Made by a program: the position numbers and the translations under genes. From the NCBI GenBank assembly GCA_031290985.1, contig JARLJW010000022.1, positions 1-54,702 on the forward strand: a stretch of DNA of 54,702 nt, read 5' to 3'. Source of the stretch: Verrucomicrobiia bacterium (lineage in GTDB: Bacteria; Verrucomicrobiota; Verrucomicrobiia; Limisphaerales; UBA11358). The notes below the pieces were generated by a model. The model saw only the letters and a program-made list of their open reading frames with translations, made no database searches and was not told where the DNA came from. Below are positions 27,986 to 36,559 of the stretch, piece after piece; within the stretch, counting starts at the first letter, position 1; each line of letters starts with the position of its first letter.

Positions 27986-28187
27986 ACTCCTCAATCCCGC
28001 TGAACTGCGAGCCGCCGGTTACAAGGCGCTCGCCGCCGCGCTTGGCCCATTGGGTATGGCCCGCTTCCTCCTCCAATTCGAACAGGGTCAAGGTGACTAC
28101 ACCCGCGAACGCCGGCAAAAACTCCAAAACGAATCCGTCCAGTCCGTCGCCGCCCGTATCCGTGCCCGGAAAAAGAAACACGGCTGA
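27975..28187 (+). CDS. Small protein overlapping PIN gene, antitoxin candidate
   Basis: A 70-residue basic protein: MKAELLNPAELRAAGYKALAAALGPLGMARFLLQFEQGQGDYTRERRQ. The ALGPxGMxRFLxQFExGxGDYTxER pattern recalls small proteins found beside PIN or nucleotidyltransferase toxins. The ATG at 27975 overlaps the PIN gene's last 11 bases, so the two are coupled, with the toxin candidate first. The Lys/Arg-rich end (RIRARKKKHG) could contact nucleic acid. Confidence 0.7.
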   Translation: MKAELLNPAELRAAGYKALAAALGPLGMARFLLQFEQGQGDYTRERRQKLQNESVQSVAARIRARKKKHG

Positions 28188-28247
28188 TTCAAGCATCGCC
28201 TGGCGCGATGACTGGGATGTGGTTTGGTTACCCATGGGAAAAACTCC

Positions 28248-28370
28248 ATGAATGACACCCCGCCAGAAATTGCCGAACTCGTCCCGCAGAAGATGATGGT
28301 CCGCGCCGTTTTGAAATCTCCGCGGATAGGAGCGCGGGCGGCTCGCCCGCGTGATCATCGGCGTCGTTGA
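28248..28370 (+). pseudogene. Possible remnant of a small conserved protein gene
   Basis: The frame reads MNDTPPEIAELVPQKMMVRA and then runs into the GC palindrome, ending after 40 codons. The first 20 residues resemble the start of a small protein family I recall (xTPPEIAELVRQKLMARSG...), usually ~65 residues and often near toxin-like genes. If so, the palindromic repeat has truncated it. Confidence 0.4.
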
Positions 28371-28436
28371 TTTTCAGCGCAGTAGCGCCGTTCTGCCGGG
28401 CTGATCACGAACTCGCGGGCGGGCCGCCCGCGCTCC
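28329..28436. repeat. Pair of inverted GC palindromes
   Basis: Copies at 28329-28351 (gcgggcggctcgcccgc core) and, reversed, 28414-28436 (gcgggcgggccgcccgc core), each flanked by ggagc or gctcc. They belong to the same family as 25385-25410 and 29949-29972. The pair arrangement resembles bacterial REP elements. Confidence 0.75.
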
Positions 28437-28500
28437 GCTTGAATCCTTCCGCCTTTTTCCTTGATTTTCCCCCGTCACCGGTCTTTCGTGATGGCCAATC

Positions 28501-29241
28501 ATGAAAGACCTGCTCTGGTACGTTGCCGTCCATTATTGGTTTTGGATTCTTCTGGTGGCCCTGTTCCTTTTCTTTTTTGTTTCCATTTTTTTGACGGCGT
28601 GCTGGGAAAAACATCCCCTCCGCCAGTATCAACCCGGAGCGCCGGCAGACGCCGCCCCGCCCTCCGGATATTTCTCGGCCATGAATGAAGCCGCCGCGCG
28701 GCACAATCTCCAGCACTGTGGCAATTATCTCCAAACCCGGAACAGCTCCCTTTACAAATGCTGCATCTCGCTGTGGCTGACCGCCGACCAGTTCACACTG
28801 ATCCAGGTCTGGGGCGGCAAGCTCGCCAAGATCGATTACAAACGCACCCTGTTCATCTCCGTCACCGACGACGGCCGGGAAATCGTGACCATGGACGAAT
28901 TCGGCATCAGCGATATCAGCGGCATCCGCGCCATTGATGTTGTTTACCGGGCCAGTTTTGAAGAGTTGGTCGCCCGCCATGCCGGGCGGCTGGCAGAGGC
29001 CGCGGAGTCGTTAAAACCTTTTTCGCCGACGCGGGCCATGGATCAATACGAAGACTTGGGCAAGGCGCGCGCCGAAAGGATGGTGGCCCTCGGGCTGGCC
29101 AAGTTTCTGGACCGGCAAGAATCCGCCTGGCGCTACACCGTAAAAGGCGCTTTTATGGCCGCCTACGAGGGCTACGTCATGGGCCTGCAAAAAGCCCAGC
29201 AACAAAAAGCCCGCGCCCACATCAAACGTCCCGGCTCGTGA
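28501..29241 (+). CDS. Hypothetical membrane-anchored protein
   Basis: A 246-residue protein I do not recognise. One strong membrane helix lies at residues 9-33 (VHYWFWILLVALFLFFFVSIFLTAC). A soluble domain (~55-246) follows, with SLWLTADQFTLIQVWGGKLAKIDYKRTLFISVTDDGREIVTMDEFGISDISGI, which looks like a mixed alpha/beta fold, and a helical Arg/Gln-rich end (QKAQQQKARAHIKRPGS). There are three cysteines, C71, C81 and C82 or close by, in CGNYLQ and KCCISLW. It is flanked by repeats on both sides and stands alone. A weak terminator-like hairpin follows. Confidence 0.6.
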   Translation: MKDLLWYVAVHYWFWILLVALFLFFFVSIFLTACWEKHPLRQYQPGAPADAAPPSGYFSAMNEAAARHNLQHCGNYLQTRNSSLYKCCISLWLTADQFTLIQVWGGKLAKIDYKRTLFISVTDDGREIVTMDEFGISDISGIRAIDVVYRASFEELVARHAGRLAEAAESLKPFSPTRAMDQYEDLGKARAERMVALGLAKFLDRQESAWRYTVKGAFMAAYEGYVMGLQKAQQQKARAHIKRPGS

Positions 29242-29302
29242 AATTTCCAAGCCCGCAACCTCCGCGATATGCAGTCATATGGCTGTTCGTGAACCCATTG
29301 GG

Positions 29303-29332
29303 GTAAGCCGACAAGGCAGGCTACGGTTTTTT
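29303..29332 (+). terminator. Weak terminator-like hairpin
   Basis: gtaagcc (29303-29309) can pair, with one bulge, with ggctac (29319-29324), followed by ggtttttt. It lies between the convergent genes ending at 29241 and 29321. It is short and overlaps the end of the opposite gene, so it is only a candidate. Confidence 0.3.
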
Positions 29333-29902
29333 CACCTCCGGCGGCGGCACCGAATTGGTGGCGGCTGGTTTGTGGTTCGGGGCGGTGGCGACGTCGGCGA
29401 CGATTAGCCCCGGTACTCCGCCGGCCAACGCCGCGCCCAGCACCACATTGTTCCGGTGGGTCGCGGCGGTCGAACGTTCGATGATCAAACCGGGTGCGTA
29501 TTGCGGATCGGAAACAAGGCCCTTGGCTTTTTCCCGGTCCTTGTAACGCAGAAAGGTCGCCCGGGCCCGGTAGCAGGTGCTCGTCAAGGGATTTGGCGGT
29601 GTCTCCTCAGTGATGTCGATCAGGTCGGCACCCAGCATATGCCCTTCCCGGGAAAAAGTCTCAATGATCGTGGCTTCATCGCAATCCGTCGAAAAGCCGT
29701 TGTCATAGGCATGGATGGAACCCAACACGTCCACCTCGTTGGTACTATATTGAACATTGGCCTGGATGGGGACGGCTTCCAGCGGCAAATCCTTGGAAAC
29801 TTTACCCGGGGGCAGTTGGTATCCGGTCCGCGTAATCCCGGCGGCACAACCCGATAGCAGAATGACGGCAACCCCAAGCAACAATCCCAGCAAGATTTTC
29901 AT
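29321..29902 (-). CDS. Lipoprotein of unknown function
   Basis: A 193-residue lipoprotein. The signal MKILLGLLLGVAVILLSGC puts the lipidated cysteine at 19. The middle has VQYSTNEVDVLGSIHAYDNGFSTDCDEATIIETFSREGHMLGADLIDI, a small alpha/beta domain of the sort found in DUF4156-type or heavy-metal-binding lipoproteins. A Gly/Ala-rich hydrophobic stretch, VVLGAALAGGVPGLIVADVA, near 153-172 could be a membrane or packing helix. The end is Pro-rich. The family assignment is uncertain. Confidence 0.6.
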   Translation of the reverse strand: MKILLGLLLGVAVILLSGCAAGITRTGYQLPPGKVSKDLPLEAVPIQANVQYSTNEVDVLGSIHAYDNGFSTDCDEATIIETFSREGHMLGADLIDITEETPPNPLTSTCYRARATFLRYKDREKAKGLVSDPQYAPGLIIERSTAATHRNNVVLGAALAGGVPGLIVADVATAPNHKPAATNSVPPPEVKKP

Positions 29903-29948
29903 GCACGAAATTTAAATAAACGGAGAGATTCCGTCCAATATTATAAAC

Positions 29949-29972
29949 CGCGGGCGGGCCGCCCGCGCTCCG
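29949..29972. repeat. GC palindrome repeat
   Basis: A copy of the gcgggcgggccgcccgc palindrome followed by gctccg, in the same orientation as 28414-28436. It lies between the lipoprotein and the oligogalacturonate-lyase-like gene. Confidence 0.75.
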
Positions 29973-30003
29973 ATATATTGCTCCACCACCGCCCCCCACG
30001 GCC

Positions 30004-31356
30004 TCAAGGCGCCTGCCTTGCCTTCGCAATCTCAACCGCAAAGGCATAATCCGGCCCGAACATGTTCGACCGGAAAACTATAAATTTCATGTCCGGCGTA
30101 AAGCTGGGGTTCGGTTCGAGGCGATAGTTTTGGCGGGCCATGTTGACCAGCTTCTCCGATTCCAAGTAGCCGCCCTTGATGAGATTTGTGCCCAAGGTCT
30201 CCCGGTCGTTGAGCAGCACGGGACGGAACAGGAAGATCCATGGCGAATGATTGTCGCCGTCGCCGCAGAAGAGTTTGCCGTCGGGCGACGAGTTGTCGTG
30301 GATGGACGATTGATCGGGGTTGTATTGGAGCCAGGTCCGCTCCTTGGTCGCGACGTTGTAGCTGGCGATATACGAGACATGCCCGCCGCGGGGAAAATGG
30401 AGCTGGTAATACACGGTCTGGCCATCGGCTCCCCACCATTCATGGCCGGCGATCTCGTTCTCCAGGGTGCGCTGGTGGATCAGTTGATTCTGCGTGCCGT
30501 CCGTGCGAATGGTCCAGATGCGGTCCACCATCTGCCAGGCGCCTTCGTGGCAATACATCAGCAGCCCCGGATCCGCAGGCGAAAATTGCAGGTGATTCAA
30601 CCAGTCGGTGCTGTGCTCAAGCAGGGTCTTCACTTTTCCCGTCCGCAGGTCGATGGTGAACAGGGTCATCGGCAATTTGGCGGCCAGGCGCTTGGCCATC
30701 ATCTCGCCCTTGTCGGCCGGTTCGCCCATGTTCACCTCGGATATCTTGCCCTTGGAGCGGGTGCCATCGTACGCGCCGCCGGCATTGGCATCGCCCTCGA
30801 TGAAGGTGCCGGCCCCGAGCGTTTCATCGGCGTTGATGGTGGAGACGTTGGCGCGACGTGGAAGATCGGCGAGCTTGCGGTTCTCCCCGGTATCGAGATT
30901 GACGCACCAGAGGGTGGAAACCACGCGGTTGGTATCGGTCCGGGTGTAATAGAGGGTGGCGGACTTGTGGGCCACGAGGATCGCGTGGACGTGCCCGGTG
31001 ACCACCGGCTTCGCCTCCCGGGTTTCAAGGTTCAGCACCGAGATGCCGTCGGGCGTGGTGTAGGCCATTCTTTTGCCGTCGGGAGTGAAGCCGTTGTCGT
31101 TGAAATAAAAGCTGTCGGAGCCGGGTTCGCGCGTGAGCCGGATGACGCGGTGGCCGGTGTCCGGGTCCACCCAACTGGTCGGCGGCGGCGCGTTGGTGTC
31201 CGGGACGACTGCGCCAGACGCCAGCAAAACCGTCAGCAGGGAACACAGAAAGAGTCCGATAAAAGCCCACGTTGTGACCGGCAGAAACTGGAAAATACCG
31301 GTGGTTTTTGGCTTTGAGGGAATCACGAGTTGCCGGAACAGACGTATCAGCGGCAT
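30004..31356 (-). CDS. Oligogalacturonate-lyase-like beta-propeller protein
   Basis: A 450-residue protein with an N-terminal membrane or signal segment (residues ~28-50, FLPVTTWAFIGLFLCSLLTVLL). A beta-propeller follows. DTGHRVIRLTREPGSDSFYFNDNGFTPDGKRM, MYCHEGAWQMVDRIWTIRTDGT, and EIAGHEWWGADGQTVYYQLHFPRGG are close to the PL22 oligogalacturonide lyase pattern, whose histidines hold a Mn ion. These enzymes split short pectin fragments by beta-elimination. The classical enzyme is cytoplasmic, so the anchor suggests an exported relative. No other pectin genes are in the window. A TolB-like carbohydrate-binding propeller is the alternative. Confidence 0.65.
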   Translation of the reverse strand: MPLIRLFRQLVIPSKPKTTGIFQFLPVTTWAFIGLFLCSLLTVLLASGAVVPDTNAPPPTSWVDPDTGHRVIRLTREPGSDSFYFNDNGFTPDGKRMAYTTPDGISVLNLETREAKPVVTGHVHAILVAHKSATLYYTRTDTNRVVSTLWCVNLDTGENRKLADLPRRANVSTINADETLGAGTFIEGDANAGGAYDGTRSKGKISEVNMGEPADKGEMMAKRLAAKLPMTLFTIDLRTGKVKTLLEHSTDWLNHLQFSPADPGLLMYCHEGAWQMVDRIWTIRTDGTQNQLIHQRTLENEIAGHEWWGADGQTVYYQLHFPRGGHVSYIASYNVATKERTWLQYNPDQSSIHDNSSPDGKLFCGDGDNHSPWIFLFRPVLLNDRETLGTNLIKGGYLESEKLVNMARQNYRLEPNPSFTPDMKFIVFRSNMFGPDYAFAVEIAKARQAP

Positions 31357-31434
31357 CCCGGGTTTCAGGCAGATGCAATTGGAGCGCGGTAATCCATCAT
31401 GTTTCGCACGAAGGCCGCAAAGGGGGCGAAGCGG

Positions 31435-31844
31435 TCAGACACCCGGCCCCGGCCCGTTTTTACGATGCTTGTTCCGCGCCCCCAGCACCAAATACACCGC
31501 GGGTAAAATGATCATCAGCCACCAGGCCATCCCGGGACTGAGGCCAATCGTCGCACGGAGATCGCGATGGAAGGCGGCTGACATCAACACCGCCCCCATC
31601 AACAGGGTCAGCAGAAGGAACACGATGCGCTGCGGGTAAGTCGGCAACCGGCTGCGGGTTTGCGCCGGACTTCCCATGCGCGGATCCGGCGGGTCAGTGG
31701 TGGCAAAAACAGGGCGATGCCGTAGAGCGTGAACAGGCCCCACAAAAGACCGGCCGCGAGTTCAAGTTTATCCTTCAGTTGCATCCCGGGCCGCAGCATG
31801 ACATCCATGGGGCCGGCTGTCATTCGACTTGTTTTGTCGGGCAT
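31435..31844 (-). pseudogene. Small three-helix membrane protein split by a frameshift
   Basis: Two minus-strand frames appear to form one protein. 31608-31844 supplies MQLKDKLELAAGLLWGLFTLYGIALFLPPLTRRIRAWEVRR. The overlapping frame ending at 31435 supplies TRSRLPTYPQRIVFLLLTLLMGAVLMSA and then MAWWLMIILPAVYLVLGARNKHRKN. They join if one A is restored in the aaa near 31665, giving about 120-135 residues with three membrane helices. Each half alone ends in non-membrane, low-quality sequence. The function is not recognised. Confidence 0.5.
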
Positions 31845-31939
31845 CGGGCAAAAACCAGCAGCCTCGGAGCGCGGCCTGATGCTAGCACCCCCATTTGAGG
31901 GATAGCCACCAGCCGCCTAGCATCTTTAAAGTCGGTTAT

Positions 31940-32368
31940 ATGAACCTGAAAAAACCCATTCTCTCCGCCCTGTTCGCATCCGCATTGTTGCTGACCGGCT
32001 GCCACACGCCTTCCTCAACCGCGACCGCGGCCGCACCGGCACCCACACCCGCTCCGGCGGCAGCCACGGCCAATATCGCCGGGCAATGGGCCTGGACCTG
32101 TTGCGAGGGAAATTATTTGGGCGAAATGACCCTGCAACAGAACGCGGACAAAATCACGGGCCGGATCTTCGATAACAATGACACCACGGGCGGCGCGGTC
32201 GAGGGCAGTGTCAGCGGCAGCACGGTGTCATTGACCCGTACGTGGGGGGATGATTTCCGGCAGGATTACACTCTGACCGTGAGCGACGACGGCAAAAAGC
32301 TCGCCGGCAAATTCGACGGCACACAGGACACACGGTACGGCGCGCATTTCGAGGCGACGCGGAAGTAA
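31940..32368 (+). CDS. Small lipoprotein with beta-rich domain
   Basis: A 142-residue lipoprotein. The signal MNLKKPILSALFASALLLTGC puts the lipidated cysteine at 21. An Ala/Pro linker follows (TATAAAPAPTPAPAAATA), then a compact beta-domain (~48-142) with IAGQWAWTCCEGNYLGEMTLQQ, GRIFDNNDTTGGAVEGSVSGSTVSL and DGKKLAGKFDGTQD. The pattern suggests a small barrel or lipocalin-like fold. The ATG at 31940 gives a proper signal; the open frame upstream does not. No specific function can be assigned. Confidence 0.75.
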   Translation: MNLKKPILSALFASALLLTGCHTPSSTATAAAPAPTPAPAAATANIAGQWAWTCCEGNYLGEMTLQQNADKITGRIFDNNDTTGGAVEGSVSGSTVSLTRTWGDDFRQDYTLTVSDDGKKLAGKFDGTQDTRYGAHFEATRK

Positions 32369-32429
32369 TTCGCCCAGTGGAACGCGGCCCCGGCGCCTTT
32401 GGAAAGCCCGCAAGCCAATTTCAAATCAT

Positions 32430-34802
32430 TCAATTCGTCGTCCGGTAGAAACGGTATTTGAAGCGGAAGGCGTTGGAGTCAATGAAGGAAAACGCGCCGT
32501 TGACGTTGCCAGTGGCGAAGCCGAGATTCGTCCAGTTAATAAAGTTGGTGGTGGCCTGGATGGCATAGACGTTGGTGGGGACGCCGGTGCCGGTAAATTG
32601 CCAGACGCCATTCGTCAGCTTTGCGGTGGTGGACAGTTTCGGCAGGGTGCGCACGAGGACAACATCATTGCCGGTGCCGCCGGCATAGTGGATCTGCGCC
32701 GGCTGGCCGCTGAGAAAGAGATAGGCGTTTTCCTGCAGGTTGGAGAAGGTGCCGATGACCGGATCCGTGCCATCGTTGTCCACGAGGGTGAAGGTGTCGC
32801 CATAGGCGCCGGCATAGGCGCCTTTCAGGATCAATTTCGCGCCGTTGAGGTTGACCTTGCCAATGACGTTGAGCTTGCCATAGCCGGTATCCGGCGCGCC
32901 ACCATTGATGGCGCAGACGAGCGGGCCGGAGGCGAGATTGACAGTGCCGGCGGGCAGGGAAATATCCACGCCGACGGCGGCAGGCACGAGGCCGGCCGGG
33001 TCGCAGAAGAATGAGAAGTTGGTGGTGCCGGTGATGGTGACGGGCTGGCTGATGGTGATGGGGCCCGCGTGATCCACAAAGTAGAGGTTGGCGGTGGTGA
33101 TCTCGGTCAGTTCGGAGGCCGTAATGCCCAAAGTGGCGGTGGCGCCGGCGGTGCCGAGGTCAATGTTGGTCGAAGGCGGTGCGGGGGTGAACTGGACATG
33201 GCTGGTGCCGTTGCTGGCGGTGATGGTGGCCGTGCCGTCCAGCGACACGGTGTCCGCGTAGAAATTAACGGAGCCGCCGTTGGCCGGCGTGTATATGGCG
33301 GCGGAACTGGCAAGGTATATTCCATAGCTCGGCCCCGTCCCGGAGCCGCCATTGACATTTACATTGCCCCCATTGGAGCAGATGCGCGAACCGGCGCTGC
33401 CCATCTCGAGGCCCATGTTGAACCCGCCCGCACCGCCGCCGGTGCCCGCGACGATGACCAGGCCGTTGCCGCCGGCGCTGATCTCCGCCCCGAACAGCAC
33501 GGACACCCCGATGCCGTAGTAACTGCCGGCTTGACCGGAATGCCCGGTGACCGACACCGTGCCGTTGCTCGAAGTGATGACCGAGCCGGCGCCATAGATG
33601 GTGACGCCGCGGTTGACAATGCCGGTGCTGGCACCGCCGTAGCCGTTGATGAACACATTGGTCGAGCCGCCATAAATTTTCGCGCCGTTGATGACCTGGA
33701 CACCGAGCTGATAGCCGCCCGGGGCGTTGCCGCCGGTGCCATTCACGAAAATATTTCCCATGCCGGTGGACTTCAGGGTCGCCCCGTCAAGGTTGACGCC
33801 GATGAAATTGCCGGTGGTGGCGGGAGATTGCTGGTTGGCCTCCACATCGAGATCGCCATTCTGCACGACGAGGCTGGAACCGCTGCCGAGCTGGATGTTC
33901 TGGCTGGCAAACATATAGATGTAGCCGGTGCCGCTCGTAACCAGGTTCACGTTCGGGGCGACGTTCACAATATTGGTGGCAGGCGTATTGTTTTGCAGTT
34001 CCACATCCAGGAAATTGCCGGGGGCGAAGTTGATGTTGCCGTTGAAATTGACGGTGGTGTTCGTGGTGCCGGCGTAGAGGCTGAGGTCGGGGAACGTGGT
34101 GCCGGAAAAGGCGCTGACGTTGATGGTGTAATTGCCGCCGCCGGCGTGGACATAGATATCAGTGACGCCGCTGAGGCTGAGGTTGCCGGAATCATTGTTG
34201 CGGTTGGCGCCGCCGTTCACGCTGAAGAGGCGGCCGGGGACGGAAAACAAGAGGCTGTTGCTGGTGGGGTTGGTGATGGCAAGGGTGTCGCCGTTGCCGG
34301 AATTGTCCGTGAGTGTGATGGAGCCGCCGCCGGTGGTGACGGTGTAATCTGGCGCCGTGCCGACGGTGACGGTCACCGACCAGGCGGAGCCGGTGGAGAA
34401 GTCGGCGCTCGCATAGGCTTCATAAGTGCCGGCCGGCAGCGGATAGGGCGTGGCAAACTGCCCCGTGAAATTGGCCGTGCCCGTGCCGGAGATGGTTTCA
34501 TTATTGAAGCTGACAAATCCGGAAAACCCGCCACCGGTGACGGTCTTGGAAACCTGGTTGATCTGGAGACCCGCCGGGACGGTGACTTGGAAGTGATCCT
34601 GGCTGTCCGACGGGGTGGTGACGGTGCCGGAAAAGGTGTTGGCACCGGCCGAAAGCGTGTAGGTGCTGCCGGGGGCGGTGTTGGAAAAATCTGGCGGTTC
34701 ACTGACGTTGATGGCAGAGACCTGGGTGACAAACGGAGTGAACAGGAACGCCGCCATGAGAAATTGAGCTGCAACCAAGCGCAAGTTGAACCGGGTTTTC
34801 AT
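32430..34802 (-). CDS. Large secreted beta-helical protein with C-terminal FYR module
   Basis: A 790-residue exported protein with signal MKTRFNLRLVAAQFLMAAFLFTPFVTQVSA. Residues ~30-150 look like a pre-peptidase/CARDB-type beta-sandwich (TPSDSQDHFQVTVPAGLQ). Residues ~160-640 are repetitive and Gly/Asn-rich (INGYGGASTGIVNRGVTIYG, VNGGSGTGPSYGIYLAS), as in filamentous-haemagglutinin-like beta-helices. The end has NVYAIQATTNFINWTNL...YRFYRTTN, related to the C-termini of the Ig-like and strand-repeat proteins here. There is no autotransporter barrel. A surface or matrix role is likely. Confidence 0.75.
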   Translation of the reverse strand: MKTRFNLRLVAAQFLMAAFLFTPFVTQVSAINVSEPPDFSNTAPGSTYTLSAGANTFSGTVTTPSDSQDHFQVTVPAGLQINQVSKTVTGGGFSGFVSFNNETISGTGTANFTGQFATPYPLPAGTYEAYASADFSTGSAWSVTVTVGTAPDYTVTTGGGSITLTDNSGNGDTLAITNPTSNSLLFSVPGRLFSVNGGANRNNDSGNLSLSGVTDIYVHAGGGNYTINVSAFSGTTFPDLSLYAGTTNTTVNFNGNINFAPGNFLDVELQNNTPATNIVNVAPNVNLVTSGTGYIYMFASQNIQLGSGSSLVVQNGDLDVEANQQSPATTGNFIGVNLDGATLKSTGMGNIFVNGTGGNAPGGYQLGVQVINGAKIYGGSTNVFINGYGGASTGIVNRGVTIYGAGSVITSSNGTVSVTGHSGQAGSYYGIGVSVLFGAEISAGGNGLVIVAGTGGGAGGFNMGLEMGSAGSRICSNGGNVNVNGGSGTGPSYGIYLASSAAIYTPANGGSVNFYADTVSLDGTATITASNGTSHVQFTPAPPSTNIDLGTAGATATLGITASELTEITTANLYFVDHAGPITISQPVTITGTTNFSFFCDPAGLVPAAVGVDISLPAGTVNLASGPLVCAINGGAPDTGYGKLNVIGKVNLNGAKLILKGAYAGAYGDTFTLVDNDGTDPVIGTFSNLQENAYLFLSGQPAQIHYAGGTGNDVVLVRTLPKLSTTAKLTNGVWQFTGTGVPTNVYAIQATTNFINWTNLGFATGNVNGAFSFIDSNAFRFKYRFYRTTN

Positions 34803-35279
34803 GATAAATTCTGAGTTTCCATCGACCTCTCAACCTCCTGCCAACACCCAGGCGATTTTTGGAAGTTATATTGACTATTAGAGAAAATCAAAAACTCATC
34901 TGCCTTACAATACAATTCAAACACAATAACCGGACAACCGTGAGTTGAAGCGTAAATGAATTTCAGAATTTATGAGTTGAGCAGGCTTCCCACTTTGGAC
35001 TGCGGACTGTTGAAAATACCGGGCAAAAAATGCGGGTTTATATTCCCCAAACTCGTCCGGTTTTTTCAACGCGCGGTGTTCATCCGCATCCGGGCTGGCC
35101 AAAACCAGCCCGAATGCAAAAGCAGCTTTAAATCAGGATTTACAGACACCCGGCAACTTCATCCCGGTGGCTGTCAAATGACCAGACAACCGTGTCTAAA
35201 AGACGGTCACCGTCGCGGTAATTTTTACCGGCCTCAATCGCAACCTGCCCTTGGCATGATTTTTGCAAACAAGCCGGCC
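34803..35279. other. Intergenic region with hairpin and possible sigma-54 promoter
   Basis: A 477-base gap between divergent genes. 34850-34930 is AT-rich and probably promotes the large secreted protein gene. A perfect hairpin, cgggctgg at 35091-35098 and ccagcccg at 35105-35112 around ccaaaa, has no T-run on either strand. 35251-35269 matches a sigma-54 promoter. No convincing gene is present, although the frame of the downstream small protein stays open backward. Confidence 0.5.
35251..35269 (+). promoter_or_regulatory. Candidate sigma-54 (-24/-12) promoter
   Basis: ttggcatgatttttgcaaa fits the TTGGCAcg-N4-TTGCA consensus. GG (35253-35254) and GC (35265-35266) are separated by exactly the ten bases that sigma-54 needs. 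Transcription would start near 35278, giving almost no leader for the following small gene. Confidence 0.5.
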
Positions 35280-35600
35280 GTGAAACTGGCCATGGCCATG
35301 AGCCCGATGATCGGCGAAGAGGAAACTCAACGTCAGCGGGAGATCCGCACCCGGCTCGAACGCGAAGAGCGGGAGCAGGCGCGGGCGCGGTTCCGTCAGC
35401 AACTGGCCGCCCGCGCGCGCAAAACTTTTGTCTTCCTGTTTGGCGCGGCCGTGGTGCTGTATCTGGTGGTCAACACCGGGCGTTTTCAGGATTACGGCAG
35501 CCAGGCCGGCCGGCGGATTTCCGCCAAGGTCAACTCCCACAGCACCCTCAAGCAAAACGCGCTGAAATACGAGGAAGAGGTTGACACGATCACCAAGTGA
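35280..35600 (+). CDS. Small single-pass membrane protein
   Basis: A protein of about 100-106 residues. Its first half is a charged helix (GEEETQRQREIRTRLEREEREQARARFRQQLAARARK), likely a coiled coil. One membrane helix follows (FVFLFGAAVVLYLVV), then a short outer tail (KVNSHSTLKQNALKYEEEVDTITK). GTG at 35280 and ATGs at 35292, 35298 and 35307 are all possible starts, and none has a good ribosome-binding site. No family is recognised. Confidence 0.6.
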   Translation: MKLAMAMSPMIGEEETQRQREIRTRLEREEREQARARFRQQLAARARKTFVFLFGAAVVLYLVVNTGRFQDYGSQAGRRISAKVNSHSTLKQNALKYEEEVDTITK

Positions 35601-35689
35601 TCCGCGGCTTTTCCCCGGTCTCCCGGCCAGTCTAAATTAAAGCTTAATAAGCTGCGGTTCCCGCGAGCTGAAAACCGGGCTGCCACCCA

Positions 35690-36559
35690 TTACGGTCGGA
35701 GATTCATCATCAGCCAGCGGAAATTATCGCCCTGGGTTTCGATGGTCGTGGTTGTTCCATTCTTGCTGCCATTCCAGATATTGACGGTGTCGAAAAAGAC
35801 CGGGTCATGCTGAAACTGAACGTGCATGTCCCCGAAAAGGGCGTTGATGCCCACTCCCTTGGCCACACCTGACCGGTGGGTCACCATGTCCAGACGATAC
35901 ACCAGATCCGTGGTGATGGCGTATTTTCCAGTCAGTTCCGTGGACTTGAGAGCCGGTGCCGGCGGAGCGAAGGCTGGTTTGGTGCTGACCGTGCCCCGGC
36001 TGGGTAATGTCCTTGTGCCAGATTGTGGATAATACGTATAGCCAATCCGCACCCGGGCAGACCCGCTATCAAGCGTGCCGTCGTCTTGAAGCAGCCAATT
36101 CGGCCAGCCTGCACCGCTGCTATACTTTTCGTAAGTTCTCACATCGGTGTAAACGGTGCTGCCGGCTTTCACCATGGTACCGCTCAGGCAATAAAAAATC
36201 CTGGCATTAGAAATCGCCTTGGTTTCAAAAAGGAATCCGAGGTTTTTCGCACCCGCCGCATCAAGGGTTCCCTTATACGCATCGTAGGTCGCATCATCAT
36301 CCGCCGTGGAGGTATCGGGCCATTCGCAAGGTGGCATGGCGTCCTTATAGTCGGGTGAATACATCGCCAGACCAATGCCAATCTGGCGCAAATGATTCAC
36401 ACAAGTAGTACGCTTGGCCTTCTCCTTCGCCAAGGCCAGCGCCGGCAGAAGCATCGCCGCCAAAATGGCGATGATCGCGATGACGACAAGCAGTTCGATG
36501 AGGGTGAAGCCGGCCCGAAGTTGCGGCGACGCCGGGGCTGTGGAATCAAGTTTTTTCAT
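35690..36559 (-). CDS. Type II secretion-like pseudopilin (prepilin N-terminal domain)
   Basis: A 289-residue pseudopilin. The leader ends in LRAG17, then F18[18 protein letters not shown] with Glu22. The stalk [30 protein letters not shown] is typical of Verrucomicrobia/Planctomycetes pseudopilins. The C-terminal domain contains [22 protein letters not shown], the H-x-GD-type ending. The ATG at 36559 is preferred; MMFTP slightly upstream is possible. It converges with the small membrane protein and stands next to the amidoligase operon but on its own transcript. No assembly machinery is nearby. Confidence 0.9.
   Translation of the reverse strand: MKKLDSTAPASPQLRAGFTLIELLVVIAIIAILAAMLLPALALAKEKAKRTTCVNHLRQIGIGLAMYSPDYKDAMPPCEWPDTSTADDDATYDAYKGTLDAAGAKNLGFLFETKAISNARIFYCLSGTMVKAGSTVYTDVRTYEKYSSGAGWPNWLLQDDGTLDSGSARVRIGYTYYPQSGTRTLPSRGTVSTKPAFAPPAPALKSTELTGKYAITTDLVYRLDMVTHRSGVAKGVGINALFGDMHVQFQHDPVFFDTVNIWNGSKNGTTTTIETQGDNFRWLMMNLRP

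Larger units (their letters stand above)
28188..28500. other. Repeat-rich intergenic region
   Basis: A 313-base gap holding a gene remnant (28248-28370) and two oppositely oriented GC palindromes (28329-28351 and 28414-28436) linked by complementary gtgatca/tgatcac sequences. Transcribed, it could fold into a long hairpin. No intact gene is seen. Confidence 0.6.

Noticed and set aside
33069..34814. 581-codon open frame on the plus strand
   Set aside because: It is antisense to the large secreted beta-helix gene. It is Gly/Ala/Val/Asp-rich with no domain, and results from GC-rich repetitive codons.
34956..35279. Upstream extension of the small coiled-coil membrane protein
   Set aside because: The frame is open for 108 more codons, but the translation has no pattern and crosses the hairpin and sigma-54-like promoter.
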